This document shows, piece by piece, positions 18,630 through 26,494 of a stretch of DNA of 64,000 nucleotides. The stretch comes from Actibacterium pelagium (GTDB lineage Bacteria; Pseudomonadota; Alphaproteobacteria; Rhodobacterales; Rhodobacteraceae): contig NZ_NSBU01000005.1 in assembly GCF_002285415.1 (NCBI RefSeq), forward strand, positions 246,335-310,334. The letters run 5' to 3'. How positions within the stretch are numbered: the stretch's first letter is position 1; every line of letters starts with the position of its first letter. The position numbers were made by a program, and so were the translations under genes. Under the pieces are notes generated by a model. It was given only the letters and a program-made list of their open reading frames with translations, had not been told where the DNA came from and ran no database searches.

Positions 18630-19439
18630 ATGAGCTTTTCCATCGAAGGTAAGACCGCCATCATCACCGGCGCGGCCAATGGTGTCGGCCTGTCCGTGGC
18701 GCGTCATTTCGCGAAAGCAGGGGCAAATGTCATGTTTGCGGACCGGGATGAAAAGCGCCTGAAGGACGAAACTCACGGTCAAGACGGCGAAGACAGCAAC
18801 ATCCGCTATTTTGCCGGGGACCTGCGTCAGCGTCTGACCATCGCGAACCTTCTGTCGGCAACTATCGACGCGTTCGACCGCGTCGACATTCTGGTGAACT
18901 GCTCACGCCAGTTGGTGACTTCGGACCCGCTGGATTCAAAAAGCACCGCCATGTCGGAAATGATCGAGCAGAACTTGATGGTCAGCCTGCGCCTTAGCCA
19001 GCTGGTCGCTGAGCGGATGATCAAACAGGCTGCCGAAGATGGCCGGGAAGACAGCTGTGTCGGCTCGATCATCAATCTGTCTTCTATAGCGGCACGCCGC
19101 GCGAACCCGCAGTTGCTGGCCTATTCGGTGTCCACGGCGGCATTGGATCAGATGACGCGTTCGCTGGCAGTGGCGCTGGCAGAGCATCGTATTCGGGTGA
19201 ACTCTTTGGCCTTTGGGTCGGTCCTAAGTGCCAGCCTGAAGGGCGCGCTGAAGGAAAACGAAGAGTTCCGCGACCAGATTTTGGACAACACGCCGATCGG
19301 CCGCATTGCTCATGCCCGCGAGCTTGCGGAAGCAGCGCAATTCCTTGCCTCAGATGCCTCGGGCTTCATGACGGGGCAGGTGTTAACGGTCGACGGCGGT
19401 CGGACCTTGCTGGATCCGGTCTGCGTGCCGGCGCATTAA
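18630..19439 (+). CDS. SDR-family oxidoreductase with altered catalytic site
   Basis: Rossmann-fold short-chain dehydrogenase-like protein of 269 aa. The cofactor motif TGxxxGxG is intact ('ITGAANGVGLSVA', about 12-24), and catalytic Ser sits in 'INLSSIAA' (about 150). However, the Y-x3-K motif reads 'YSVST' (Y165 to T169), so the lysine is replaced by Thr, and the NNAG segment reads 'NCSRQ' (about 90-94). It may be inactive or use another mechanism. A good GGAG site precedes the ATG. Its end overlaps the convergent lipoprotein gene by 4 nt. Confidence 0.8.
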   Translation: MSFSIEGKTAIITGAANGVGLSVARHFAKAGANVMFADRDEKRLKDETHGQDGEDSNIRYFAGDLRQRLTIANLLSATIDAFDRVDILVNCSRQLVTSDPLDSKSTAMSEMIEQNLMVSLRLSQLVAERMIKQAAEDGREDSCVGSIINLSSIAARRANPQLLAYSVSTAALDQMTRSLAVALAEHRIRVNSLAFGSVLSASLKGALKENEEFRDQILDNTPIGRIAHARELAEAAQFLASDASGFMTGQVLTVDGGRTLLDPVCVPAH

Positions 19440-19831
19440 CCCTCGGGGTGTTGCTGGCGGCACATCGCCACCGCGCGCGCCGCTTCTTTTGCCGTAGACA
19501 CACGTTTTGCCCGCAATGAGCGAAGCTTGGCTTCTTCGTCTGCCAGATCCAACGCTACCGGTCGCTCAATGGTTCGGAATTCGGGCTCGTTGCAGAAGAT
19601 CATGCCGATGCTCGTATTGCCGCCGCTCCGACGCCCCAGGCAATAGCGGAAAGTGGTCGACCGCACGGTTTCCACTTCGATCCCATAGCCCCTTGCGATG
19701 TTTTGCTCTGTCTCTGCGATCAGCGCATCGATCGTTTGCAAATCCTTTAGCGCGGCAGTCTCGCAGTTTTGGCGCGGGGTCGCGCACGCGGCAAGGATCG
19801 GTAGAAGGGCAAGCAAAGCAAAACGGGACAT
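19436..19831 (-). CDS. Small putative lipoprotein of unknown function
   Basis: 131 aa. It has a lipoprotein signal with lipobox 'LAAC' (Cys at about 16), so it is likely anchored in a membrane facing the periplasm. The mature part contains four Cys and a charged helical stretch ('LADEEAKLRSLRAKRVSTAKEAARA'). I do not recognise a domain. It faces the SDR gene and diverges from hemF. Confidence 0.65.
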   Translation of the reverse strand: MSRFALLALLPILAACATPRQNCETAALKDLQTIDALIAETEQNIARGYGIEVETVRSTTFRYCLGRRSGGNTSIGMIFCNEPEFRTIERPVALDLADEEAKLRSLRAKRVSTAKEAARAVAMCRQQHPEG

Positions 19832-19959
19832 TTGGGCACTTTAAGTTAAGAATATGCCCCCATTATAAGTGCGGCACCATGATGCGCCAATGGTAGTCTG
19901 CGGTGACTGGCAGAGCTTCGCCAAAACTGCTAGGTCGAGACAAAAGAGAAAGGCCCCAA

Positions 19960-20850
19960 ATGACCGACCCGTTTGACGACCGCAAGTCCCGCGCCTCTGC
20001 CTGGTTCCGCGAACTTCGTGACCAGATCGTAGCCGCTTTTGAGGCCCTAGAAGATGGCCCCGCAGCAGGTCCGGCTGCCGATAATGCGCCGGGTCGCTTC
20101 GAGGTTACCCCGACCAAACGTCAGGGAAATGATGGCGAAGATGCAGGTGGCGGTCTGATGAGCGTCATGCGTGGCGGTCGCGTGTTCGAGAAAGTCGGTG
20201 TCAATGTTTCGACCGTCTACGGCACCTTGGGAGAACGCGCGCAAAAAGCGATGGCCGCTCGCGGTATTCCCGGTGTCGCTGAAAACCCGCAGTTCTGGGC
20301 CTCGGGCATCTCGCTGGTGGCGCATATGCAGAACCCGCATTGCCCTGCCGTCCACATGAACACCCGTATGTTCTGGACCCCGGCAGCTTGGTGGTTCGGG
20401 GGCGGGTCTGACCTGAACCCCTGTCTGGAATATGACGAGGACACAGCCCACTTCCATCAGGTGCAGAAAGACCACCTCGACCCCCATGGGGAAGACCTCT
20501 ACCCGCGTCTTAAAGAATGGGCGGATGAGTACTTCTATATCCCGCACCGCCATCGTGCGCGGGGCGTCGGCGGCATATTTCTGGACGATCACAATACTGG
20601 CGACTGGGAAAAGGACTTTGCTCTGATCCAAGATATCGGACGCGCCTTCCTGCCGGCCTTCTTGCCAATCACCGAAAAACGTCGCGAGACCGAATGGTCC
20701 GACGCCGACAAAGAGGCGCAGTTGGTGCACCGCGGCCTCTATGCCGAATACAACCTTGTCTATGACCGCGGCACCAAGTTCGGGCTGGAAACCGGCCACG
20801 ACGCCAACGCGGTACTGATGAGCCTACCGCCGCTGGCGAAGTGGGTCTGA
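19960..20850 (+). CDS. hemF: Oxygen-dependent coproporphyrinogen III oxidase
   Basis: Aerobic counterpart of HemN: uses O2 to convert coproporphyrinogen III to protoporphyrinogen IX. The start 'MTDPFDDRKSRASAWF' gives 296 aa; an upstream in-frame start would add 19 non-conserved residues. Conserved blocks include 'GGRVFEKVGVNVSTV', 'NPHCPAVHMNTR', 'WWFGGGSDLNPCLEYDEDTAHFH' (shown in part) and 'RGVGGIFLDD'. No FNR box is visible upstream. Confidence 0.96.
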   Translation: MTDPFDDRKSRASAWFRELRDQIVAAFEALEDGPAAGPAADNAPGRFEVTPTKRQGNDGEDAGGGLMSVMRGGRVFEKVGVNVSTVYGTLGERAQKAMAARGIPGVAENPQFWASGISLVAHMQNPHCPAVHMNTRMFWTPAAWWFGGGSDLNPCLEYDEDTAHFHQVQKDHLDPHGEDLYPRLKEWADEYFYIPHRHRARGVGGIFLDDHNTGDWEKDFALIQDIGRAFLPAFLPITEKRRETEWSDADKEAQLVHRGLYAEYNLVYDRGTKFGLETGHDANAVLMSLPPLAKWV

Positions 20851-20863
20851 TCAGGTCGGGCGC

Positions 20864-21127
20864 TTAGCGGCGCCCACCACCACCTTTTCCCTCGCCGGAG
20901 CCTTGGCTACCACCGCCGCCGCTTCCGCCGTCTAGTTTGCCGTTCGCGTTCTGCTCCATCTCACCGCGCATTTCGTCTTCGCCGGGTGTGTCGATGCTCT
21001 GTTCTTGGTTTGCATCGTGATACTGCTCTTTCAGGATGCTCAGATCGTCGGTCCAAGGATTGTTGTGACCGGCGAGCGCCGGGCTGGCTAGGCCTGCACA
21101 CAGAGCAAGAATTACTGCCTCTTTCAT
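20864..21127 (-). CDS. Small secreted Gly-rich protein of unknown function
   Basis: 87 aa with a signal peptide (about 1-19, '...LASPALA'). The mature chain is acidic in the middle and ends in a Gly/Ser tail ('GGSGGGGSQGSGEGKGGGG' and two Arg). No domain recognised. GGAG precedes the start ('aaggagatttt'). Probably disordered and periplasmic or released. It faces hemF. Confidence 0.55.
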   Translation of the reverse strand: MKEAVILALCAGLASPALAGHNNPWTDDLSILKEQYHDANQEQSIDTPGEDEMRGEMEQNANGKLDGGSGGGGSQGSGEGKGGGGRR

Positions 21128-21316
21128 TCTTCAAAATCTCCTTATGGGTTCGGAGATTTAAACATATGCAGCTTTTCGAATATTTCATTCGGTGGGAGGT
21201 TCCGACAGCGAGAAACCGCTTAAAGGTGTGTTTGTCAGTGATTTATTGAAGGGTAACCTTTGCGGTGTTTTCGTTGGAGCGACGTTAGTGCCCTAATTTA
21301 ACAACCACTAAAGGGG

Positions 21317-21631
21317 TTATCCCCCGGTCTCGACCCGCACCCAGTCCTCGTAGGCGGCATTGGCCGAACAGGGCTCGTGGATGATCGGCGGGACGTCATA
21401 AGGGTGCAAAGCGTTAACGACGGCCTCGACCTCTTTTCGCAGTGCCGGACGGGTTTTCACGATCAGGGGCACCTCTGTCGTTCGCTCAACCGCACCATTC
21501 CAGCGATAGCGGCTTTCAATGGTCGGACCGATGTTAGCGCAGGCGACAATACGCTGGCTTAGAAGCGCCTCGGCAAGATCAGAGGCGGTGTCGTGATCGG
21601 GGCAATTGATGGTGAAGCTTAGGATCGACAT
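21317..21631 (-). CDS. cutA: Divalent cation tolerance protein CutA
   Basis: 104-aa trimeric CutA1 protein. Family signatures are 'ALLSQRIVACANI', 'SRYRWNGAVERTTEVPLIVKT' (shown here in two adjacent parts) and 'HPYDVPPII'. The role in metal tolerance is a family inference. The 189 bp upstream, to the Gly-rich protein gene, hold nothing I recognise. Confidence 0.92.
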   Translation of the reverse strand: MSILSFTINCPDHDTASDLAEALLSQRIVACANIGPTIESRYRWNGAVERTTEVPLIVKTRPALRKEVEAVVNALHPYDVPPIIHEPCSANAAYEDWVRVETGG

Positions 21632-21724
21632 GCCCCATTGGGCCCGGGCTGAAGCACGCTGGCAAGAGGAATCTAGCGGAATGCCGGGGATTGTGTCGTG
21701 CTTCGCCGATTGCTAGTTGGGTTT

Positions 21725-22198
21725 ATGGACCTGATTTTAGTCGGAATTTTGATGGGCATTGGCGGCACCTTCGCCATGGATGTGCTCGCCTGGACGCAGT
21801 CGAATCTGGGCGTCGCGCCCTTTCCCAATTGGGCAATGCCGGGGCGGTGGGCTGTGCATGTGACGCGTGGCACCCTCTTTCACGAAGCGATCGCAGAGGC
21901 CGAGGAAGTGCCGAATGAGCTGACCATCGGCTGGCTGTTTCACTATGCCGTCGGCATTGCCTATGGGCTTGTTTTCATAGCGATCGCGGGAGCAGGGTGG
22001 CTGGCCGCGCCGGGGTTCGTTCCGGTGTGGATCTTCAGTCTGATCACCATCGCGGCGGGGTGGTTCCTGTTGCAGCCGGGGATGGGGCTGGGCTGGGCGG
22101 CTTCAAAAACGCCTTCACCGTGGAAGGTGCGCGGGCTGGGTTTGCTGGCTCATACTGTGTTCGGTCTTGGTATGTGGGTCGTTGCTTTGCTGGCCTGA
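21725..22198 (+). CDS. DUF2938 membrane protein
   Basis: Probable inner-membrane protein of about 157 aa (166 aa if the GTG at 21698 is used). Four hydrophobic segments are visible (about 1-20, 68-90, 97-115, 138-157) around a conserved-looking 'ATFAMD'-type turn ('GGTFAMDVLAWTQ'), 'GRWAVHVTRG' and 'LGWAASKTPSPWK'. This matches DUF2938, function unknown. Confidence 0.7.
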   Translation: MDLILVGILMGIGGTFAMDVLAWTQSNLGVAPFPNWAMPGRWAVHVTRGTLFHEAIAEAEEVPNELTIGWLFHYAVGIAYGLVFIAIAGAGWLAAPGFVPVWIFSLITIAAGWFLLQPGMGLGWAASKTPSPWKVRGLGLLAHTVFGLGMWVVALLA

Positions 22199-22221
22199 TC
22201 CGGCGCGACGTTTCGCCCCTC

Positions 22222-22235
22222 TTTTACCGGTAAAA
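22222..22235. promoter_or_regulatory. Perfect 14-bp palindrome upstream of trxC
   Basis: TTTTACCGGTAAAA is fully self-complementary, lying 42 bp before the trxC ATG. It could be an operator; the factor is unknown. Confidence 0.35.
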
Positions 22236-22276
22236 CAAGCGCTTATGTCGGTGGAAACCATAAACAGGAGGCTGCG

Positions 22277-22705
22277 ATGGCCGGGCTGAAAATGACCTGC
22301 TTTGATTGTGGGCAGGGGAACCGGGTTCCCAAAGAAAAACTGAGTGCAGGGCCGAAGTGCGGCAGCTGCGGGGCGGCGCTTTTTGCTAATAAACCCAAGG
22401 AGGTGACGCTGGACTGGCTGCGCAAGGCGCAGCGGGTGGATGACGTGCCTTTGGTGGTGGATTTCTGGGCCGCGTGGTGTGGGCCTTGTCGTCAGATGGC
22501 GCCGGAATTTTCCAAGGCTGCCAACGAGTTGCAGGGCCGCGCGCGGTTTGTGAAGCTGGATACAGAGGCCGACCCGAAGGCGGGACAGATCTATGGCATC
22601 CGGGGAATTCCGCTGCTGGTGAAATTCCAAGGCGGCAAGGAGCGCGCGCGTCAGGCGGGTGCCATGCCCGCCGCTGGGATCGTGAATTGGGTCGGGCGGG
22701 GATAA
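22277..22705 (+). CDS. trxC: Thioredoxin 2 (TrxC)
   Basis: Cytoplasmic thioredoxin with an N-terminal zinc ribbon; 142 aa. Zinc Cys pairs are C8-x2-C11 ('CFDC') and C28-x2-C31 ('CGSC'). The active site is W67-C68-G-P-C71 and the cis-Pro loop is 'GIPLLVKFQGG'. Strong AGGAGG precedes the ATG. The zinc domain separates it from TrxA. Confidence 0.95.
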   Translation: MAGLKMTCFDCGQGNRVPKEKLSAGPKCGSCGAALFANKPKEVTLDWLRKAQRVDDVPLVVDFWAAWCGPCRQMAPEFSKAANELQGRARFVKLDTEADPKAGQIYGIRGIPLLVKFQGGKERARQAGAMPAAGIVNWVGRG

Positions 22706-22715
22706 GCCCCGCTTT
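22696..22715 (+). terminator. Weak hairpin at the trxC stop
   Basis: GCGGGG, a 5-nt loop and CCCCGC form a 6-bp stem followed by TTT; the trxC stop codon lies in the loop. Confidence 0.35.
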
Positions 22716-22769
22716 GCCATATAAGTAGGTTACGGGTAAATTCCCGTGCAATTATAGGAGTTTAGAACA

Positions 22770-22973
22770 ATGTCTCTTGATCGTGCAGTTTTGGCTTTCG
22801 CTGGCGTGATGGTTCTGTTGAGCGTCCTGCTTACGGCGTTCGTACATCCCCTGTTTGTGTGGTTTACCGTCTTTATCGGGCTGAATTTGCTGCAATCGGC
22901 CTTCACGGGTTTCTGCCCGGCGGCGATGATCTTCAAGAAGCTGGGGATCAAGGAAGGCTGCGCGTTTCAGTAA
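22770..22973 (+). CDS. DUF2892 (YgaP-like) membrane protein
   Basis: 67-aa inner-membrane protein. Two hydrophobic segments (about 5-28 and 29-48) and the family ending 'GFCPAAMIFKKLGIKEGCAF' with two Cys match DUF2892, often found beside rhodaneses or thioredoxins. A purine-rich 'ataggag' ribosome site precedes it. It follows trxC and may share its transcript. Confidence 0.8.
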   Translation: MSLDRAVLAFAGVMVLLSVLLTAFVHPLFVWFTVFIGLNLLQSAFTGFCPAAMIFKKLGIKEGCAFQ

Positions 22974-23031
22974 TCCTTAACGCCGTTTGGGTCGTATGAC
23001 TGGCAGATGACCTGCATATGAGTTCCATATG

Positions 23032-23066
23032 ACGCCGCGCGGACCGTCCGTGCGGCGTTAACTTTT
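23032..23066 (+). terminator. Large palindromic hairpin with T-tract after the DUF2892 gene
   Basis: Two 13-nt arms (ACGCCGCGCGGAC and GTCCGTGCGGCGT, one G-T wobble) flank 1 nt, followed by TTAACTTTT. A CATATG repeat (23015-23020 and 23026-23031) lies just upstream. Probable terminator before the next gene. Confidence 0.6.
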
Positions 23067-23099
23067 GCGCCGCAGGGTCAGGGCAAAGGAGATTTGCCC

Positions 23100-23483
23100 A
23101 TGCCCCTGATCGATCCGCAGCACCTGCTGGACCCGCAGCCGATGGAACACCCGCGCGGCCGCAAGATGACCCGCGCCGAAAAGCGCAAGCTGGAGCAGGC
23201 CAAAGAGTCGATCATGCGGATGCACATGCATGTCTATGGCCGCGAGATGCAAAGCCTGCACATCCCCGAAGAATGGCAGCGCCTGACCGAGGGCTATCGC
23301 CCCCAACCCAAGAAGGTGCGGATCACGCTGTTGTTGGATGAAGACGTGGCCAAGTTCTATCGCAGCTATGGCAAGGGCTATGGGGCCTTCGTGAATGACG
23401 TGCTGAAATCCTATGCCCAGCTTCGGGCAGCAAAGATGCTGGAAGCGTCCGAGGAACGCGGGCCAAGGGGCGAGGCGTTGTGA
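23100..23483 (+). CDS. BrnA-like antitoxin-family protein (orphan)
   Basis: 127 aa. The C-terminal 45 residues ('KKVRITLLLDEDVAKFYR', 'GKGYGAFVNDVLKSYAQLR') look like the ribbon-helix-helix part of BrnA antitoxins. The N-terminal part (about 1-75) is basic and alpha-helical ('RAEKRKLEQAKESIMRMHMHVYGREM'). The ATG has AGGAG 7 nt upstream. No BrnT-type toxin is adjacent, so it may be a free-standing DNA-binding regulator. The first REP element starts 7 nt after its stop. Confidence 0.6.
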   Translation: MPLIDPQHLLDPQPMEHPRGRKMTRAEKRKLEQAKESIMRMHMHVYGREMQSLHIPEEWQRLTEGYRPQPKKVRITLLLDEDVAKFYRSYGKGYGAFVNDVLKSYAQLRAAKMLEASEERGPRGEAL

Positions 23484-23490
23484 GGGAGGT

Positions 23491-23514
23491 GTAGGATGGG
23501 TGATTTCACCCATC
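23491..23514 (+). repeat. REP hairpin A, upstream of the RAYT gene
   Basis: Starts GTAGGATGGGTG, then a 4-nt loop, then CACCCATC: an 8-bp stem (GATGGGTG/CACCCATC) with a GTAG-containing 5' foot. It lies 29 nt before the RAYT start. The GTAG tetranucleotide beside a hairpin is the hallmark of REP sequences recognised by RAYTs. Confidence 0.8.
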
Positions 23515-23542
23515 GTTAACCAACTTCGACCAACCTGCACCC

Positions 23543-24088
23543 ATGACCAACTATCGACGCGCAGGCGTACCGGGTGCGACCTATTTCTTTACCGTCGCTT
23601 TGGCTAATCGCGGGGCGACGACCTTGGTCGAAAGGGTCGACCTGCTGCGTGACGCTTTCTTTCGTACGTATTCAGAACGACCGTTTCATTGCGACGCTTT
23701 CGTGGTGTTGCCGGACCACCTGCACGCCGTGTGGACGCTTCCTGAGGGCGACGCGGATTTCTCGACGCGATGGAGATTGATCAAGGCGCGGTTTTCGCGG
23801 TCGCTGTTGGAAGAGATGGGTGCAGAGCACCCATCCTACGGACGATCGGCGTCGAAGGTGGAGAAAGGAGAGGTTGGAATTTGGCAACGCCGGTTTTGGG
23901 AACACATGATCCGGGACGAGGCCGACTATCGGGCGCATGTGGAATATTGTTGGGGCAACCCAGTGAAACATGGGTTGGTCGAGCGGCCCGCCGATTGGGT
24001 GTTTTCGTCGATCCACCGGGATGTGCGGTTGGGGTTGGTGCCGGACGATTGGTCCGGCGGGCAGAGCGACAGCAATTTCGGAGAGTAG
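23543..24088 (+). CDS. REP-associated tyrosine transposase (RAYT, Y1 family)
   Basis: HUH single-strand endonuclease of the IS200/IS605-like Y1 superfamily; 181 aa. The metal-binding HxH is H59-L-H61 in 'LPDHLHAVW', and the catalytic Tyr is likely Y135 in 'YCWGNPVKHGLV' (Y129 is an alternative). It is flanked by REP hairpins on both sides, and a third copy lies inside the gene encoding residues about 91-100 ('EMGAEHPSYG'). RAYTs are usually single-copy domesticated enzymes that maintain REPs. The frame is intact, so it is probably functional. Confidence 0.88.
   Translation: MTNYRRAGVPGATYFFTVALANRGATTLVERVDLLRDAFFRTYSERPFHCDAFVVLPDHLHAVWTLPEGDADFSTRWRLIKARFSRSLLEEMGAEHPSYGRSASKVEKGEVGIWQRRFWEHMIRDEADYRAHVEYCWGNPVKHGLVERPADWVFSSIHRDVRLGLVPDDWSGGQSDSNFGE
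23815..23839 (-). repeat. REP hairpin B, inside the RAYT coding sequence
   Basis: GATGGGTG, a short loop (CAGAG) and CACCCATC followed by CTAC: the same hairpin and GTAG foot as REP A but in inverted orientation, in frame within the RAYT gene. Confidence 0.75.
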
Positions 24089-24109
24089 GATGGGTGATTT
24101 TCACCCATC
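24085..24109 (+). repeat. REP hairpin C, at the RAYT stop codon
   Basis: GTAGGATGGGTG, loop, CACCCATC. The RAYT stop codon is the TAG inside the GTAG foot. Forms an inverted pair with REP D 22 nt further on. Confidence 0.8.
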
Positions 24110-24131
24110 ATGTTGATGTGTTTGGTGGGGT

Positions 24132-24156
24132 GATGGGTGCGGAGCACCCATCCTAC
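24132..24156 (-). repeat. REP hairpin D, downstream of RAYT
   Basis: GATGGGTG, loop CGGAG, CACCCATC then CTAC. Same as REP B with one changed loop base. REP C plus D make an inverted REP pair (BIME-like). Confidence 0.8.
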
Positions 24157-24161
24157 GCCCC

Positions 24162-24728
24162 TCACATCAACAACGGCCGAACGTCGGTTTTAGGGTGAGC
24201 GAGCAATTCTTTGTCATGTAGGTAAATTTCGACTTTCTGACGCAACCGCTTCTTTTGTTCGAAACGTTCAATCTCCGTTACATTGCTAAACACCCGTTTT
24301 GAGACTTCTTCTTCTTCCGCGTTTGCTAGTTTGTCAGGATACATTGCATAGTACCAAACCTGAAAAACTTGAGCCCCGATTGGAAGGGGGTATCCAGCTT
24401 TTGCGTAGTCATACCAAGTAACAAATAGATAGTGATCATTCGTAGTGTCAGAGAATCCTTCCAATGCGCTTGGCAACTCAAAGGGCTGTCCCGACTTATC
24501 TTTCGAGTGCTTTAGAGCGACCCAATATTGGTTTCGAAGTTTGTGGATTTCTTTCAACTGGCGTTCTGGAAAAACTTGCAGAATGTGGTCATTAAAGGTG
24601 GGAACACTGTTACTTTGTGCAAGAAAGCTAGCGTGTTCGGCTGCAGAGCAGGCCAGACTATGAACAGAAACTGGATCGCAATCATCGATGAACAGCTGCG
24701 TAGCAGTTCCCAATTGTCGCCGGACCAA
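24162..24728 (-). CDS. Hypothetical protein, AT-rich
   Basis: About 188 aa; no domain I can name with confidence. It opens 'VRRQLGTATQLFIDDCDPVSVHSLACSAAEH' (shown here only as a region), is rich in charged residues and lacks signal peptide or membrane segments. The start is uncertain: the only candidate is a TTG at 24728, yet similar-looking sequence ('LSREEL') continues in frame upstream to no ATG or GTG, so the 5' end may be lost or a rare start used. Base composition is clearly AT-richer than neighbours, suggesting recent acquisition. It lies between the REP pair and ettA. Confidence 0.55.
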   Translation of the reverse strand: MVRRQLGTATQLFIDDCDPVSVHSLACSAAEHASFLAQSNSVPTFNDHILQVFPERQLKEIHKLRNQYWVALKHSKDKSGQPFELPSALEGFSDTTNDHYLFVTWYDYAKAGYPLPIGAQVFQVWYYAMYPDKLANAEEEEVSKRVFSNVTEIERFEQKKRLRQKVEIYLHDKELLAHPKTDVRPLLM

Positions 24729-24766
24729 CTCTTCTCGAGACAGATCTAGAAAAACCGAAATAACGA

Positions 24767-26422
24767 CTACCTCGTAAACTTCTTATACTTCACCCGTTTC
24801 GGCTCTAGCGCATCCGGGCCCAGACGGCGTTTCTTGTCTTCCTCATAGGCCTCGAAGTTGCCTTCGAACCATTCCACGTGGGCCTCGCCCTCGAACGCCA
24901 GAATGTGGGTACACAGGCGGTCAAGGAAGAAGCGGTCGTGCGAGATGATGACGGCGCAGCCGGCGAAGTCTTCCAGCGCGGCCTCTAGCGCTTGCAGGGT
25001 TTCGACGTCCAGATCGTTGGTCGGTTCGTCGAGCAGAAGGACGTTGCCGCCCTCGCGCAGCAGTTTGGCCATGTGGACGCGGTTGCGTTCACCGCCCGAC
25101 AGCATGCCCATCTTTTTCTGCTGGTCGCCGCCTTTGAAGTTGAAGGACGAGCAATAGGCGCGCGAGTTGACTTGGGCGTCGCCAAGTTCAATCAACTCGG
25201 CCCCGCCAGAGATTTCTTCCCACACGGTTTTGTTCGGGTCCAGGTCGTCGCGGGACTGGTCGACATAGGACAGCTGTACGGTGTCGCCATAGGACAGGGT
25301 GCCCTCATCCGGTTGTTCCTGACCGGTGAGCATTTTGAACAGGGTCGATTTACCGGCGCCGTTGGGGCCGATGACGCCGACGATGCCGCCGGGGGGCAGC
25401 GCGAAGGTCAGGTCTTCGATCAGCAGGCGGTCGCCGTAGCCTTTTTTCAGGTTCTCGACTTCGATCACCTTGCCGCCAAGGCGCGGGCCGTTGGGGATGA
25501 CGATCTGGGCGCGGGTGAGTTTCTCGCGCTCGGACTGGCCGGCCATTTCTTCATAGGCGTTGATACGGGCCTTGGATTTGGCTTGGCGGGCTTTGGCGCC
25601 GGCGCGGATCCATTCCAGTTCGCGTTCAAGGACTTTCTGCTTGGATTTGTCCTCGCGCTGTTCCTGCTCAAGGCGTTTGGCTTTCTGTTCCAGCCAGGCC
25701 GAGTAGTTGCCCTCGTAGGGGATGCCGCGGCCGCGGTCGAGTTCAAGGATCCAGCCGGTGATGTCATCCAGGAAGTAACGGTCGTGGGTGACGCAGAGGA
25801 TGGTGCCTTTGTAGTCGATCAGGTGCTGTTGCAGCCACGCGATGGTTTCGGCGTCCAGGTGGTTGGTCGGTTCGTCGAGCAGCAGCATGTCGGGCGCTTC
25901 GAGCAGCAGTTTGCACAGGGCAACGCGGCGTTTCTCACCACCGGACAGGGTTTCGACGGGGGCTTCATCCGGCGGGCAGCGCAGGGCCTCCATCGCGACG
26001 TCGATCTGGCTGTCGAGGTCCCACAGGTTGTTGCTGTCGATCTCGTCCTGAAGCTCTGCCATTTCCTCGGCGGTTTCGTCCGAGTAGTTCATGGCCAGTT
26101 CGTTGAAACGGTCCAGCTTGGCCTTCTTCTCGGCCACGCCCAGCATGACGTTTTCGCGGACGGAGAGGTTTGCGTCCAGCTCGGGTTCCTGCGGGAGATA
26201 GCCGACTTTGGCGCCCTTGGCGGCCCATGCCTCGCCGGTGAAGTCCTTGTCGATGCCGGCCATGATGCGGAGCAGGGTCGATTTACCCGCGCCGTTGACG
26301 CCGACAACACCGATTTTCACGCCGGGCAGGAACGACAGGCGGATGTTCTCGAAACATTTCTTGCCACCGGGATAGGTCTTGGAAACACCATCCATGTGAT
26401 AGACATATTGATACGAAGCCAT
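24767..26422 (-). CDS. ettA: Energy-dependent translational throttle protein EttA (ABC-F)
   Basis: Ribosome-binding ABC-F ATPase that gates the first elongation step according to ATP level. The start '[15 protein letters not shown]' gives 551 aa, matching EttA. Two ABC domains have Walker A 'GVNGAGKS' (about 40) and 'GPNGAGKS' (about 355), signatures 'LSGGEKRRV' and 'LSGGERNRV', joined by a charged linker with the P-site tRNA-interaction arm. No membrane parts. Confidence 0.95.
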   Translation of the reverse strand: MASYQYVYHMDGVSKTYPGGKKCFENIRLSFLPGVKIGVVGVNGAGKSTLLRIMAGIDKDFTGEAWAAKGAKVGYLPQEPELDANLSVRENVMLGVAEKKAKLDRFNELAMNYSDETAEEMAELQDEIDSNNLWDLDSQIDVAMEALRCPPDEAPVETLSGGEKRRVALCKLLLEAPDMLLLDEPTNHLDAETIAWLQQHLIDYKGTILCVTHDRYFLDDITGWILELDRGRGIPYEGNYSAWLEQKAKRLEQEQREDKSKQKVLERELEWIRAGAKARQAKSKARINAYEEMAGQSEREKLTRAQIVIPNGPRLGGKVIEVENLKKGYGDRLLIEDLTFALPPGGIVGVIGPNGAGKSTLFKMLTGQEQPDEGTLSYGDTVQLSYVDQSRDDLDPNKTVWEEISGGAELIELGDAQVNSRAYCSSFNFKGGDQQKKMGMLSGGERNRVHMAKLLREGGNVLLLDEPTNDLDVETLQALEAALEDFAGCAVIISHDRFFLDRLCTHILAFEGEAHVEWFEGNFEAYEEDKKRRLGPDALEPKRVKYKKFTR

Positions 26423-26494
26423 CGCGCGGGTCCTTGAGCTGATTGCATGTTTGCGGGACTGAATAGCGGAGCAGGGAACAAGGGGCAATCGGGG

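Noticed and set aside
23100-23483. Complete BrnTA toxin-antitoxin system
   Set aside because: Only a BrnA-like protein is present. The preceding frames encode a DUF2892 protein and a terminator, with no RelE-fold toxin.
24992-26437. 481-codon open frame antisense to ettA
   Set aside because: Long antisense frames arise from codon bias in GC-rich genes; the opposite strand encodes a clear EttA.
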